A stretch of DNA of 64,000 nt from Azorinus chamasolen. Lineage: Eukaryota; Mollusca; Bivalvia; Cardiida; Solecurtidae. Made by a program: the position numbers and the translations under genes. The stretch covers positions 40,781,243 through 40,845,242 of the forward strand of contig OY755243.1 in assembly GCA_963576725.1 (NCBI GenBank). The letters are read 5' to 3'. Positions 1 through 11,690 of the stretch are shown here, one piece after another (positions within the stretch are counted from its first letter, which is position 1; every line of letters begins with the position of its first letter). A model generated the notes under the pieces. That model searched no databases. It worked only from the letters and a program-made list of their open reading frames with translations, and was not told the origin of the DNA.

Positions 1-10
1 CCCTTTAAGG

Positions 11-112
11 GGACCAGTCAATGTATAAACACGGACTTCTTTAACAAACACAGGCGGATGCTTAATGTGGGACGAAAGTAACTTTCGTCCTGCATATTTA
101 CGATATATATCT
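11..112 (+). mobile_element. Pg-1 MITE remnant
   Basis: Matches the internal part of Pg-1, with the GGCGGATGCTTAATG arm and its inverted partner. Both ends are lost or beyond the window edge. Confidence 0.45.
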
Positions 113-207
113 TTATGGCCACATGCACGACAAAAAAACCGGTGTCTTCAGCTGAACGTGGCGATATAACTGAAATACTTTTAAAGCGACGTAAAATGCC
201 ATATACG

Positions 208-382
208 GTAGAACCCCTCTAATGCGACCACTTATAAACAACCATAGCTACCTTTATAAGCAGGTGGATGCTGAATGCAGGACAAAAGTAATGCTTTCTG
301 CATTACCCTTTTCCTGCATTAAGCTACCACCTGCGTCTAGCATCCACTCTTTGAGATGATCGCATTAGCGGGGGTTTACTGT
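208..382 (+). mobile_element. Pg-1 MITE (TA, pogo-like)
   Basis: Runs from a CGGTAGAACCCC end to a GGGGTTTACTG end. Inside is an imperfect palindrome around GCAGGACAAAAGTAATGC. The centre is shortened, so the loop lacks the usual CTCCTCTAGGAG. Confidence 0.75.
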
Positions 383-456
383 ACAACAGTTTTCGCATAC
401 GATAGGTTCTGCTGAAGACATGGGTTTGTTTTTGAGTCTTTCACCGATCAGAGTAT

Positions 457-573
457 TTAACCCTTTCCTTCATATAAACGTTTTTTCACGGTTTTGCAAA
501 CAGAGCAGACTCATATCAGACGGCTCCTATAAGAGTCATCTAACCACGGTCTGCTCTGTTTGTTTATGGTATG
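457..573 (+). mobile_element. family A MITE, left part
   Basis: Starts TTAACCCTTTCCTTCAT and includes the CAGAGCAGAC...CTGCTCTGTTTG hairpin. It is cut off where a Pg-4 element begins at 574. Confidence 0.7.
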
Positions 574-960
574 CAGTAGAACCTGTCTTAAGCGACCATA
601 AAACATATGTCTAATTGATGGGTCTGTAAGGCAGGTGGTAGCTTAATGCAGGTTAAACGTAATACAGAAAGCTAATGTATGAGCTGTCTGCATTATCTTT
701 GTCCTGTATTAACCCTTTCCTCAATAAATACGCCTTTCTACGCCTCTGTAAAAATCACCTATTGAAACCATTGTGATAAATAGAGCATTTGCTCCTATAG
801 GAACAAATGCTCTATTTATCACAATGGTTTCAAACTACAAAATTCTAAAATTTCACTTTTCTCTAGTAAATGCTCCTTTTGGGTAGATTCAATCAAAGAG
901 GTTAGGTCTAAAAATAGCCTATGAGGGAAAGGGTTTAAGCAACCACCTGCTTGTGTAATA
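574..960 (+). mobile_element. Pg-4 MITE split by a family C insertion
   Basis: Left end CAGTAGAACCTGTCTTAAGC. The palindrome arm GCAGGTGGTAGCTTAATGC is interrupted at a TTAA by the C element at 719-938 and resumes afterwards as GCAACCACCTGC. The right end is not clear. Confidence 0.65.
719..938 (-). mobile_element. family C MITE nested in Pg-4
   Basis: Bounded by TTAA on both sides. It has the hairpin AAATAGAGCATTTGCTCC and its complement with CAATGGTTTC arms. Removing it restores CCTGTATTAAGCAACCACC, the expected Pg-4 sequence. Confidence 0.8.
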
Positions 961-964
961 TATA

Positions 965-1058
965 TAGTAGATTGGTAGAAACTGTACGCAGGTCTATATA
1001 ACTCCATGTACTCTGTTTGCAAACGTATGAAAAACGTCTGTATGAAGGAAAGGGTTAA
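965..1058 (-). mobile_element. family A MITE, end fragment
   Basis: Carries AGAAACTGTA, CTCTGTTTGCAAACG and the terminal GAAGGAAAGGGTTAA of family A in reverse orientation. Confidence 0.6.
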
Positions 1059-1160
1059 AGCAATATTGTATATCCTTGCTTGAGTATCCGTGTCTGTCAG
1101 TAGTTCTGCCTATATGACGTGCATATACACGTTGCTCTGGAAAACACCGGGGAATGTAGT

Positions 1161-1409
1161 TTAGCCCTTTCCCTCATGCAAACGCATTTTCACGCATTTG
1201 CAAACAGAGTAGACCCAGATCAGACGGCTCCTATAGGAGCCGTCTGATCAGGGTCTGCTCTGTTTGCGTATGGCATGATATAGAGCTGACTCTATAGTGT
1301 TTGTCAAAGCAAAAATTTCCCATGAAAATTTTACATTATAAAAATTCAGCTAATAAATATTCATGGTGGCATTATTTCTTACATAAACATTGAACAGGGA
1401 AAGGGTTAA
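1161..1409 (+). mobile_element. family A MITE, full length
   Basis: Starts TTAGCCCTTTCCCTCAT and ends AGGGAAAGGGTTAA. The central hairpin is CAGATCAGACGGCTCC / GGAGCCGTCTGATCAG. After it comes the typical tail with ATTCAGCTAATAAATATTC. About 249 bp. Confidence 0.85.
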
Positions 1410-2620
1410 GTCAATAGATTTAAAAATGCATTCAACAGTTGGCGAGGAGGTTAAATTAGTAGTTGTTTCAGGTTTGGTTTTTTGTTTTGTTTTCTTTTAA
1501 AGAAAAAAACGCAAACCCTAGATACAGCTGCACATTACAAGTTTTTGCAAAGGGTTTTGTCTCTTCACATTATCACCATAGGTGTTTTCAGTCGAGATAT
1601 TTCCAAACATATATTTTTATTTCTTTTACCCAACTGGTCTGTCTCTTACCAACTGGTTTTTCTTTTACCCAACTGGTCTTTCATATAATTCCATCGTTTT
1701 TTAACCCATAATCTACTGAATCATTAAAACTGACTCCTCCTTTTCTGAATACTAATTAAACAAAACTTTGTATCAAAATTATCACTGAATTATCCGTAAG
1801 TAAAATTTTATATTCTAGTCATAATTTTGTATAATAGCTATGGAATCACTGCTACTCAGTTCACCTCAGATCTGATCAGAGTCGATATTAAAAGAGTCTA
1901 AACTAAAAAGCGACTTAGCGGGGGTGTTGTTTGGGGGTTGTTTTTTGTTGTTTTTGTTGGGTTTTTTTTTTTTTTTTTTTGGGGGGGGGGGTTGGTTTTT
2001 TTGTCAATACTTCTTTTTGCAATAGTTTTAGATTATTCTATAGGTTAGAGTAGCAGTGGTTTCATATTACATGTAGTAAGTACATGTGTGTACAAATGTG
2101 TGTTTGTTGGTAAGTAACTGTATGTAGCTCAGTACCATTTGCACTGTGTTATGCGAAGGTCAACGTTTGACGTTGTGACTGGTATTGTGAGGTCTCGTTG
2201 GGATCCCTTAGCATTAGGGGTCTTGATTGGACTGGACAGGTTCCTGGGATTTGGGTGGGCATTGTACTTCCTTTGATAGAGCTTGTGTAGTAGTCTCTCA
2301 TATTTCTGTATAGAAAGGTTTGCATGCTAAATTATGTACATTGTTTTAGTACGTGATACTTGTATATTGTTATATTGTGTCATGTAATATGAGACTATAA
2401 TAAACTAATCAACTGAAAAACATATTTTCACAATGAGTGTATACCCTTATCAAAAGGCTTCCTCGGTAGCAATTTGATAAGGGTCTATACTACATGTATT
2501 TGCAAAGGTTTTAAATACTTGGTTTCCGAACATTACGATTAATCCTTTATTCCACCGGGACGCATTTTACGTCATTACAAACAGAACAGACCCATATCAC
2601 ATGCCTCGTGTAGAAACTGT
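1410..2620. other. unannotated stretch with T/G homopolymers
   Basis: No gene is recognised. It holds a duplicated TTTTACCCAACTGGTCT (about 1625-1680), a T-run then G-run at 1958-1991, and at 2150-2415 a segment ending in an AATAAA-like ATAATAAACT that could be an old 3' UTR or retroelement tail. Confidence 0.4.
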
Positions 2621-2624
2621 AGAA

Positions 2625-3030
2625 ATTTATTATCATTATTATTTTTTTACTATTATTATTATACCACATATAACCTATATAGCGATATTCAGACAGGATA
2701 TGTGCGGTCAAAAGCGCTTCACATGGATAAATTACATGAACAAAACTGAGTATATCCAATGCATATAGAATATTTAAAACAAAAGATATTTAAGAAGAAT
2801 AATAAAAATGGAATACATTTAAGAATCATAGTTAAAAACCAAATCACCCTTTTCCCGTATTTTTATATGCCTGTAAACCAAGGGAAATTGTCGCATACTG
2901 TGACATTAAGCTCATTCAGATCACCAAATATTAAAAGTACCATTCTATGTTAAGTTCCATTACGTCACTCAGTTACGACTCAGAACCACTTGGCTTGGGT
3001 GTATGTATGGCACACAACACTGCATACAAA
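2625..3030 (+). repeat. dispersed repeat, copy 1
   Basis: Begins with an ATT-rich tract and TATACCACATATA, then AAAAGCGCTTCACATG. It aligns over about 400 bp with 38013-38430, with several indels. No coding frame survives. It may be a retroelement 3' portion. Confidence 0.65.
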
Positions 3031-4035
3031 TAGTGCTTTATCTGTATATATTATTGCCTTTTGTGTGTATATATCCGTCATTGTAATTGGGCATTTTGTG
3101 CGGAATTTCAGAATGTTCTCGGCATCTGCTGGACCTACACCCCGAATAATCATACGGGTTCACTCATTACCAGTACAAGCCACCTTGTCCATTGTTGGGG
3201 ATCTACAGTAATACTACACATAATCCTTAAGGTTAATTGTAACCCTGAATGCTAAACTGTTGAATAGGGATACTAGGTCAGAAACCAAACATTCCACGAA
3301 AACCTCAACAGTTAACTAGGGTTAACCGTTAGACCCTGCAAATACTACTAAGCTTTTCAGAGTTTAGTGACACTCCGTTTTACTCCTCAGCTGCTGATCT
3401 AAACAATGATTTTTAAAAGATAGCTGCAAGTATAAATACTCACGTTACAAAAAGTGAATAGAGACCAATTTCATTAATACTCACAGCTTCGCAAACTGAA
3501 TAGCAACGTAAAAGTGCAATATTATTTGCATAGTTCTCACTTGAAACTAACAAAACTTGCAGTGTACTTCAGTTTTCGATATGCAAAACAATATGGCCGA
3601 CACATAACTTTACGTGGCGGGCGATGGCCTGCAACAAAATATTATAAAATGAAATTTAAATCTACTTTAAACCTCACGCAGAACGAAAGCTCGCAATTCC
3701 TGACACTTGTTGAAACAAGGTAGCAATGCAAGCAAGATACCCGGGTACCAATATGTACATGGATGTTTGACAACAGTGCTCCTGTGGCATTGGTAACTGG
3801 ACAGGGAAACATTGATGACACAACACCCACACGTTCAACAGAAAGGGGATTCCCTATAACTCCATGGAAGATTATGGATTTTAATGTCCGTTGGATCTTT
3901 TTATTTTATTTCTTTACTCCATATGTAGAACATTATGTGTATTTTAAAGATACAATGTATCAGGATCTAATTCAGTGTTACGTGTTTCTTTCACTAACTT
4001 CCCCTTCAATTTTGACAGGTCTTATAATTCTATAC
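3031..4035. other. unannotated stretch
   Basis: I see no gene, hairpin element or clear tandem repeat. The short open frames here (for example 3763-4038) lack any recognisable motif. Confidence 0.4.
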
Positions 4036-4039
4036 TAGA

Positions 4040-4272
4040 TCTAAAGGCTTTTTCACACCTTTACAAACAGAGTAGACCCAGATGATGTGGATCCTATAGG
4101 AACCGGCTTATCAAGGTCAACTTTATTTTTTGCTTATAGAATTATATAGATATTATTCTGTAGTTTCTACTTATGGCAAACCTGTGTTCATGTACTTTTA
4201 GAAACAAATCATAAGCTAATACATATTCATGATGTCATTATATCTTACATGCATATTCAAGATATAAACGAA
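4040..4272 (+). mobile_element. family A MITE, degenerate
   Basis: Has ACAAACAGAGTAGACCCAG, a weak GGATCCTATAGGAACC centre, and the TATTCATGATGTCATTAT tail. The terminal TTAA boxes are worn away. Confidence 0.6.
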
Positions 4273-4284
4273 TAACCCAGAACT

Positions 4285-4536
4285 GTTGGATAACCGTCTC
4301 CTTCATGAAAACGTCTTTTACCGCCTTTACAAACAGAGTAGACCAAGGCCAGACCGTTCCTAAAGGAGCCTTCTGATCAGTGTCTGCTCAGTTTGCTTAT
4401 GAAATCATAACATATCTGAATCTGCATTTCTACCAATGTCAAAACTTCATGTTTACGTATGCCATTATAAAATTTGGACAAATAAATATTCATGATGTCA
4501 TTATTTGTACATGAATATTCAACAGAGAAAGAGATA
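4285..4536 (+). mobile_element. family A MITE, degenerate
   Basis: Directly after another A copy in the same orientation. It has CAAACAGAGTAGACC, CCTAAAGGAGCC and CTGCTCAGTTTGC, then ATATTCATGATGTCATTA. Confidence 0.65.
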
Positions 4537-5090
4537 CGAAGAACATGGAACTGTCAAAACCTCTTATATCTCAGCCAAATAATCAGAATTGCCATAGAGA
4601 AACGGTTCTATCTATTTATTACCAACATCAAAAATGCCTAAATTTCTTAAATACTCTTTTTATCTAAAGCTTTGTAACTGTCTCAACATTGGTCGCCATC
4701 ACCGCCAATGCAGTCCACATTCGTCGCCTTCATTGTCATGTCCGACTTTGACAACATAGGTGCAATTTGTACCAACAGTATCATTATTGTCCTTTTCGCC
4801 GTTACGTCATTTTTCAATTTCAGATCTCTTTCATCATTGTCACAACTGACTAGTTCCCTCGCCGCCATTGCTTGATTGACACCCCATATTATCCGGTTTT
4901 GTCACCTCATCGCCCTCCCTGTATGTGTTGGCTTGACCATATTGTCACTCTCAGTTAGCAGTCTTCCCATACAAACCAATGTTAACCTCTCCTCCTGTCT
5001 CGACTAGTATTTCTTGGTACCGTTGTATCTCCAGAGTGACATGTGTGATTGTTCGGAATCATTGGAAACAAATGTAGAATCATATCTATA
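4537..5090. other. unannotated stretch
   Basis: No gene or element recognised. Short CGCC and TTGTCA-rich words recur at 4690-4980 without a fixed period. Confidence 0.35.
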
Positions 5091-5091
5091 T

Positions 5092-5190
5092 TATTTCATA
5101 TACAGACAGAGTATACCCTGGGTCTATTCTGTTTGCAAAGGCGTAAAAAGCACATAAATGGAGTACATTGTAAACGGATATTATAGATAC
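5092..5190 (-). mobile_element. family A MITE fragment
   Basis: Contains ACAGAGTATACCCTGGGTC, then TCTGTTTGCAAAGGCG. This is a short hairpin with the central part deleted. Confidence 0.5.
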
Positions 5191-5615
5191 CATCCCACGA
5201 TCTCATAAATAAACATAGGCCTGTGACCAGGGTCTGCTCTGTTTGATTGCTATACCAATTAACGCCAAGTAATTACCAGCATGTATTTCTTTTACAGGAG
5301 CCCCTTATTTGTACAATGAACATGTTATAAACGTAGATTTGGACGAGTTTGTCTTATGTAACATAGGAGTGAATGGGTTTTAACAAGTCAACTTTTTCAG
5401 TCATCACCACATTTCTCGAACTGTCAATGGGTAGGAAGTTGTGTGGCTGCTTATTTCTTTCAGCATACGCATGTTTATGGTCACCATGACTGTCTCATCT
5501 GAGCCTTTCAGGAGATTTCCGTCACGTTTGCCTGTTAATGGTATTTGTCGCGAGCTGTGGCATATAGATCCGCGTATGATGCTGCTTTTATTGACCTCTC
5601 CGTCCATTGAACCCT

Positions 5616-5905
5616 TTGTATCAACCCCTGTATAAGCATTTGTACGAATAAGCAAATAGTGTAGGCCCATATCAGACGGCTTCCACAGGAACCGGTGATC
5701 AGGGTCTGCTCTGTTTGCTTATGGTATGATGTATTTCTGATTCTATAGTTTCTGTTCTGGCAAAGAAAAAGTCTCATAATGTATTTCTGATTCTATATAT
5801 AGTTTCTTTTCTGGCAAAAAAATATCGTGTTCTTATGACATTTTAAAAATTAAGCTAATTAATATTCATATTATTAAATGAATATTCATTTAGTATAGAA
5901 TTAAC
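5616..5905 (+). mobile_element. family A MITE, degenerate
   Basis: Starts GAACCCTTTGTATC, then a hairpin GCCCATATCAGACGG / GATCAGGGTCTGCTCTG. The segment AATGTATTTCTGATTCTAT is duplicated (5727 and 5778). Confidence 0.6.
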
Positions 5906-6620
5906 TTTTTGAATGAATATCTGTAAGTGCCGAGTAGAATGCTGTACAGATCCGCCCATGTGTGCCAGTATTCCATGTCTCCACTTTGTCATTTTAACCT
6001 TTACCCTGATTGTCGAGACCTAATATGCAACTCGGATCATGATATTCCAAGATCCACTCTGTGTGACACTAGGCCAACAATTCCCACAAAAAATGGACAA
6101 AACTTAGAAGAACTACAGGCGAGTGTTTTAGCAGACGACATGTTATAGCATGATAAGAGTCAATTCCCCACTCTAGAGTGTCGTGTTATATCGGAGTTGT
6201 TTCAGGGCGGCAGTTGGATTTAAGACAAATTAACAAAGTCCCCGTCTGAAAGCCAAAACCGCCCGAAGGCTTCAACGAGATCTTGTTATGAATGGCAAAA
6301 ACAACTAAATCAATAGTCCTGTTGGTAAAAACAAAACATGTTAGATTCAAAGTCTGTTCTCTATAACTGTGTGGGCACGCAAAGAACCAGCCTGTAAGAT
6401 AATTCTTGGCAAGTTACGATTCATGTATAAACATCGTAAGTTTTTATTCTAAATCTTCTTTAAGAGCATTTGTTCATCAGTATCGCTCGCTTAGAATGTG
6501 TTTGTTTTTGTCTCTATTTTCCTTGTTGTTGTGGTTTCTCTCCACAAAATAAACGAAAAAAATACTTATAACAGCCACAGAACAAAAATCTTGAGATAAG
6601 GTAAGAAAATAATGCATTTT
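5906..6620. other. unannotated stretch before the 36-bp array
   Basis: No recognised gene. The open frame at 5927-6148 has no motif I can name and no neighbouring splice context that stands out. Confidence 0.35.
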
Positions 6621-6629
6621 AACAGTCCG

Positions 6630-7440
6630 ATGTAAAGTCAGTAACAGCTGCAATTAAACAATACGAGGTGAGGTCAGTAACAGCTGCAATTAAACAAAAC
6701 GAGGTGAGGTCAGTAACAGCTGCAATTAAACAAAACGAGGTAAGGTCAGTAACAGCTGCAATTAAACAAAACGAGATAAGGTCGGTAACAGCTGCAATTA
6801 AACAAAACGAGATAAGGTCAGTAACAGCTGCACTTAAACAATACGAGGTAAGGTCAATAACAGCTGCACTTAAACAATACGAGGTAAGGTCGGTGACAGC
6901 TGCAATTAAACAATACGAGGTAAGGTCAGTAACAGCTGCACTTAAACAATACGAGGTAAGGTCAGTAACAACTGCAATTAAACAATACGAGGTAAGGTCA
7001 GTAACAACTGCAATTAAACAATACGAGGTAAGGTCAGTGGCAACTGCAATGAAGCAATACGAGATAAGGTCAGTAACAGTTGCAATTAAACAATACGAGG
7101 TAAGGTCAGTGACAGAGGTAAGGTCAGTAACAGATGCAATTAAACAATACGAGGTTAGTTCAGTAACAGCTGCAATTAAACAATACAAGGTAAGGTCAGT
7201 AACAGCTGCAATTTAACAATACGAGGTAAGGTCAGTAAGAACTACAATTAAACAATACGAGGTGAGGTCTGTAACAGTTGCAATTAAACAATACGAGGTA
7301 AGGTTAGTACCAACTGTCATTAAACAATACAGAGTAAGGTCAGTAACAGCTACAATTAAACAATACGAGGTAAGATCAGTAACAGCGTCAATTAAACAAT
7401 ACGAGGTAAGGTCAGTAACATTCGCGATTATATGTGAAAA
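6630..7440 (+). repeat. 36-bp minisatellite, first block
   Basis: About 22 copies of a 36-bp unit with the core GGTCAGTAACAGCTGCAATT and AAACAATACGAGGTAA. Because 36 is a multiple of three, both strands show open frames of over 180 codons. The encoded VTAAIKQYEVRS repeat is low-complexity and is judged a by-product of the array. Confidence 0.9.
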
Positions 7441-7735
7441 CTACTATTAAACACGGTGAGGAGAAGTCAGAAATAATACAATTAAACAATACATGGTGAA
7501 GTCGGTAACGGTTACAATTAAACGATGCGAGGTAATGTTACGACTGTAATCATGCAGTACAGGGTAACGTCAGTATGAGGTAAAATCAGTATCGACTGGG
7601 ATTAAACAGTACGAGTTTAAGTCAGTAACACATGCGATCATACGAACACGAGTTAAAGTCTGTTTCAACTGCAATTCAAAACTACGAGGTAAAGTCTTGC
7701 AATTAAACAATGCAGAGTAAAGTCAGTCTTGCCAT
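7441..7735 (+). repeat. decayed continuation of the 36-bp array
   Basis: Recognisable units (AATTAAACAATACATGG, AATTAAACGATGCGAGG) with substitutions and indels that break the period. Confidence 0.65.
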
Positions 7736-7743
7736 TTACGCTA

Positions 7744-8540
7744 CAGTCCCACTAGCGCTTGCGGTCGTTAAAGACTACTGGCGACCTCTGATACCTCTGA
7801 AACCGGCGATCATCTGCGATTGTCGGCGACTTAATTACAAAAAATGATACGCAGTCACATTGGCGATGCATCTGCGACCACCGCAAGACATGTTGTTGAC
7901 GATCGTGCACCAGGTCACTGGTATTCGTACGAAGATTCCACAATCACTTCCGACCAGCTGTGTGGTCACGTGGTCTATGCCTAGTGGCGGATAATCTTTA
8001 GGCAGTCGCTGTGATCGCACGACAGTCGTAGGTAATTGTAGAAAGGTCTCTGATAGTCGTAGGGAAGATCACATCACCAACGACCAGTTAAAGATTGTTG
8101 GAGACATTCGTACAACGATCGCACGATTAGCTAAAACCCTCTAAGGTTGCATCTTAAAGAATACCGGCGACCATTTTGATCGTAAGGAGGTTGTTGTGCA
8201 TGATCAGCAACCTCTCTGCGACTGAAATTGGTCGCACGACAAGAAACGATTACCAACGATTGCTGAAGACCACTAGAAATCGTAAACAGGCCATGAGTGG
8301 CCGTAGGCCTAGTGGGACTGGGCCCTGAGGTTGTTGTACATGATCAACAACCTCTCTTCGACTGAAATACGACTGGAATTAGTCGCACGACTGGAAACGA
8401 TTACCAACGATTACTGAAGACCACCCGCGAATAACAGTGACTTGTCGTACGACCTTCGTACGAATATCGGCGACCAGAGGTCGCTAGCTTTCGTAAACAG
8501 GTCTTAGGGTGTCGTAAGGCCAAGTGGGATTGGGCCCTAA
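7744..8540 (+). mobile_element. unclassified element inserted in the 36-bp array
   Basis: Interrupts the minisatellite. It begins CAGTCCCACTAGCGC and ends AGTGGGATTGGGCCCT, roughly inverted ends. The interior is rich in GTCG/CGAC words. The right-hand part is duplicated: GTTGTTGT.CATGATCA.CAACCTCTC occurs near 8190 and 8331, and the end motif CTAGTGGGACTGGGCCCT already appears near 8310. No open frame. Superfamily not determined. Confidence 0.55.
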
Positions 8541-8995
8541 ACGATCACGAGGAAAACTCGGTAACAACAACAATTAAACAATACAAGGTTTAGTCAATGA
8601 AGCTTACAATATTATGAACGCGAGTTAAAGGCAGTAGCAACTGCAATTAAATAATGCGAGTTTAAGTCAGCAACAACTGCAATATACAAGGTATTGTCAC
8701 TAACACTTGCGAATAAACGAACGAACGAGTTAAAGGCAGTAACAAATGCATTTAAACAACACGGGGTAAAATTAGTAACGATTACAATTGAAAATTAGTA
8801 ATGCCTAAATTATGTGAGTTAGACCCGTAACGAACGCGATCATGCAGCACGAGTTAATATCAGTAACGCCTTCAATTTTCCAGTACGAATTAATACAGTC
8901 AGTAACGATTGAAATTAAACGATATGAGGGAAAAGTCATTTATTATGGCAATTATACAGTACGAGGTAAACTTACGATTGCGATTATTCAGTAAA
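8541..8995 (+). repeat. decayed 36-bp array resuming after the insertion
   Basis: Units such as AACAATTAAACAATACAAGG and CAACTGCAATTAAATAATGC appear at irregular spacing. Confidence 0.6.
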
Positions 8996-9655
8996 ATGTG
9001 ATGTTAATAAAGATTGTGATTGTACAAAACCAGGTGATATTAATAAAGATTGCCATTGTACAGTACGGTGTGATTTTAATAACGATTGTGATTATACAAT
9101 TCAAGATGATGTTAATAAATATTGCTATTGTACAATCCAGGTTGATGTTAATAAAGATTACAATTGAACACTGCAAGGCGATGTTAATAAAAATTGCGAC
9201 TATACAATTCAAGGTGATGTTAATAAAGATTGCGATTACAAGTACAATTCAAAATAAATATTGCGATTATATAATACGAGGTAATGTAAATTAATATTGG
9301 CATTATACAGTACTGAGGGGTGGTAATAAATAGTGCGATTATACATTACAAGATGATGTTAATAAAGATCGCGATTATACAGTACAGGGTGATGGTAATA
9401 AAGATTGCGATTATACAGTACAGGGTGATGTTAATAAATATTGCTATTATACTGTACAGGGTTGTGTTAATAAGGATTGCTATTATACAGTACAGGGTGA
9501 TGGTAATAAAGACCGCGATTATACAGTACGAGGTCATGTTAATAAAGACTGCGATTATACAGTACGGGGTGATGGTAATAAAGATTGTGAATATACAGTA
9601 CGGGGTGATATTACTAAATATTGCGATTGTACAGTGGGAGGTTTATGTGAATAAA
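8996..9655 (+). repeat. 36-bp minisatellite, second variant block
   Basis: About 18 copies of a 36-bp unit with GATGTTAATAAAGATTGCG and ATTATACAGTACAGGGT. It aligns in register with the first block's unit (GTNA.TAA...TGC.ATTA.ACA.TAC..GGT), so the two are diverged variants of one array. Confidence 0.85.
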
Positions 9656-9737
9656 TGAAGTGTTGTCTGCACACAACATTGATGGCTGCAATTCTTAGAA
9701 TATGTTTTTTCAATTTCATTTCAAAAATCGATGTCAG

Positions 9738-9815
9738 ACTTTATAAACAGTTTGGATCTTGATGAGACGCCGAGTTATTCGGCGTCTCGTCTTAATCAAA
9801 GCTGTTTGCAAATGT
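9738..9815 (+). mobile_element. family D hairpin, no ends found
   Basis: Palindrome GAGACGCCGAGTTATTCGG with the AAACAGTTTGGATC arm and a GCTGTTTGCAAATG partner. Terminal TTAA boxes are not evident. Confidence 0.6.
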
Positions 9816-10009
9816 TATAGTAAAGATGACGATTGAGACGAAGCATGTTACGACCCAAGTCAAATGAACTTAGATAAAGCAAGTTCAGTTACATCAGTAT
9901 AACGATAACATACAGGTTTATTAATTGTTTTGCTGCAGCCAGTTTGGGACTAATTATGTCTCCTCCATTTATGGGGAGACATATTGGTTTTGCCAGAGTT
10001 GTCTGTCTG
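9816..10009. other. unannotated stretch
   Basis: Nothing recognised. Confidence 0.3.
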
Positions 10010-10610
10010 TCACAAACTTGTGTCGTGTGTATCTCTGGGGCTGCTAGTCTAAAGTCACCAAACTTCACAGTAATGTTGACCAGCATGAGTTGTTGTGCGT
10101 CTGGGGTGAATTGTCTCCCCTGGTGGTTGTTAAGTTATTGCCCCTGATATGATAACTTAGAATTAGGGATACTTTGCTTATCACTGAAACCAGTAGAGCT
10201 AGAGTCACCAAACTTCACAGGAATGTTCATCAGCATGAGTTGTTGTGCACCTTGGGTTTTGGAATTTGTCCTCTTGATAACTTTGGAGTTATTGCCCATG
10301 GTGACTTAAAATTAGACAAACTTTGTGTTGCACGTATCTCTGAAACCGCTAGGGCTAGAGTCACCAAACTTCACAGGAATGTTGACCAGCATGAGTTGTG
10401 TACCTGGTATTTTTATTTGTCTCCTCTGATAACTTTGCAGTCATTACCCTTGATGACTTAAATTTAGGGAAACGTTAAGTTGCAAGTATATCTGAAACCG
10501 CTAGGGCTAGAGTCACCAAACTTCACAGGAATGTTGACCAGCATTAGTTGTTGTGCACCTTGGGTGTTTGAATTGCCTCCTCTAATAACTTTGGAGTTAC
10601 AGACATGACA
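10010..10610 (+). repeat. tandem repeat of about 151-158 bp, four copies
   Basis: The phrase AGTCACCAAACTTCACAG recurs at about 10051, 10202, 10360 and 10511, each followed by a GACCAGCATGAGTTG block. The frames differ between copies, so I do not treat it as coding. Confidence 0.8.
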
Positions 10611-10929
10611 GACATTACACTTGTGTATTGGAAAAAGGATGCGGGGGAGACATCTGTTTTTGAGACAAAAACAAACCTCTAGTTGAGACAGAGCTTCATC
10701 GGGAGCGAAAATATTTGAAGTTGTGGTTATGGGGTTTTAAACAAAAGAGAATAAAATTGAAAACTAAGAAATGTAAATGGGCTACAAATTGCTTGGCTAT
10801 GTAAACGTGTGGATCGGAAAAGAGTAGATCGCAAAGTGCGAATCGTAAGAATGTGGATCGGTGAAGTAAACTGTCCATTGCGCTTCCTCAAAGATTCTTA
10901 AATGCCTGCATCAAACAACCTATCAACTG

Positions 10930-11382
10930 AGATATTAGTTAGGGTTTGTTGGGTTTTTTTACTGAAATATTAGTTAGGGTTTGTTGGGGTTTTTTACTGA
11001 GATATTAGTTAGGGGTTGTTGGGGTTTTTACTGAGATATTAGTTAGGGTTTGTTGGGGGTTTTTACTGAGATATTAGTTAGGGGTTGTTGGGGTTTTTTA
11101 CTGAGATATTAGTTAGGGGTTGTTGGGTTTTTTTACTGAGATATTAGTTAGGGTTTGTTGGGTTTTTTTACTGAGATATTAGTTAGGGTTTGTTGGGGTT
11201 TTTTACTGAGATATTAGTTAGGGGTTGTTGGTTTTTTTTACTGAGATATTAGTTAGGGTTTGTTGGGGTTTTTACTGAGATATTAGTTAGGGTTTGTTGG
11301 GGTTTTTACTGAGATATTAGTTAGGGTTTGTTGGGGTTTTTACTGAGATATTAGTTAGGGTTTGTTGGGGTTTTTTGCTCAG
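10930..11382 (+). repeat. G-rich minisatellite, about 34 bp x 12-13
   Basis: Unit ACTGAGATATTAGTTAGGG then TTTGTTGGGGTTTTT. Copies differ mainly in the length of the G and T runs. The GGG and GGGG runs recur regularly, so G-quadruplex folding is possible. Confidence 0.9.
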
Positions 11383-11487
11383 ATTCAACCAATTGCTCAT
11401 ACATGTACACAATACGACTAAACTTTTCACAAGCACTGGTGAGGATATGGTTTATAGGAAAACCTCTCTATAACAGCCACTAAGTTA

Positions 11488-11690
11488 TAGTAAAACCTCT
11501 CTATAACGGCCACTAAATTACATCAAGTATTGTGTGTTAAGACAGGTGACTGCTTAAAGCAAGGTGAAAGTAAAACAGAACGCTCCTATATGAGCGTTCT
11601 GTTTTACTTTCACCTTGCTATAAGCAGCCACCTGCCCTAAATACCAACTAATTAACACAATTTAGCGGCCGTTATAGAGAGGTTTTACTG
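11488..11690 (+). mobile_element. Pg-2 MITE
   Basis: Left end TAGTAAAACCTCTCTATAAC and right end GTTATAGAGAGGTTTTACTG, with TA on each side. Central palindrome GAACGCTCCTATATGAGCGTTC with long arms. A second partial left end lies just upstream at 11460-11487. Confidence 0.85.

Noticed and set aside
2150..2415. Possible 3' UTR ending at an AATAAA-like signal
   Set aside because: No upstream coding exon could be found on the plus strand, so it cannot be supported as a gene end.
6619..7216. Open frames of about 185 codons on both strands in the 36-bp array
   Set aside because: Low-complexity translation of a minisatellite, present on both strands, with no start or splice context.
10930..11382. 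Interstitial telomere
   Set aside because: The unit is about 34 bp and contains only one TTAGGG-like word; it is not a run of TTAGGG.
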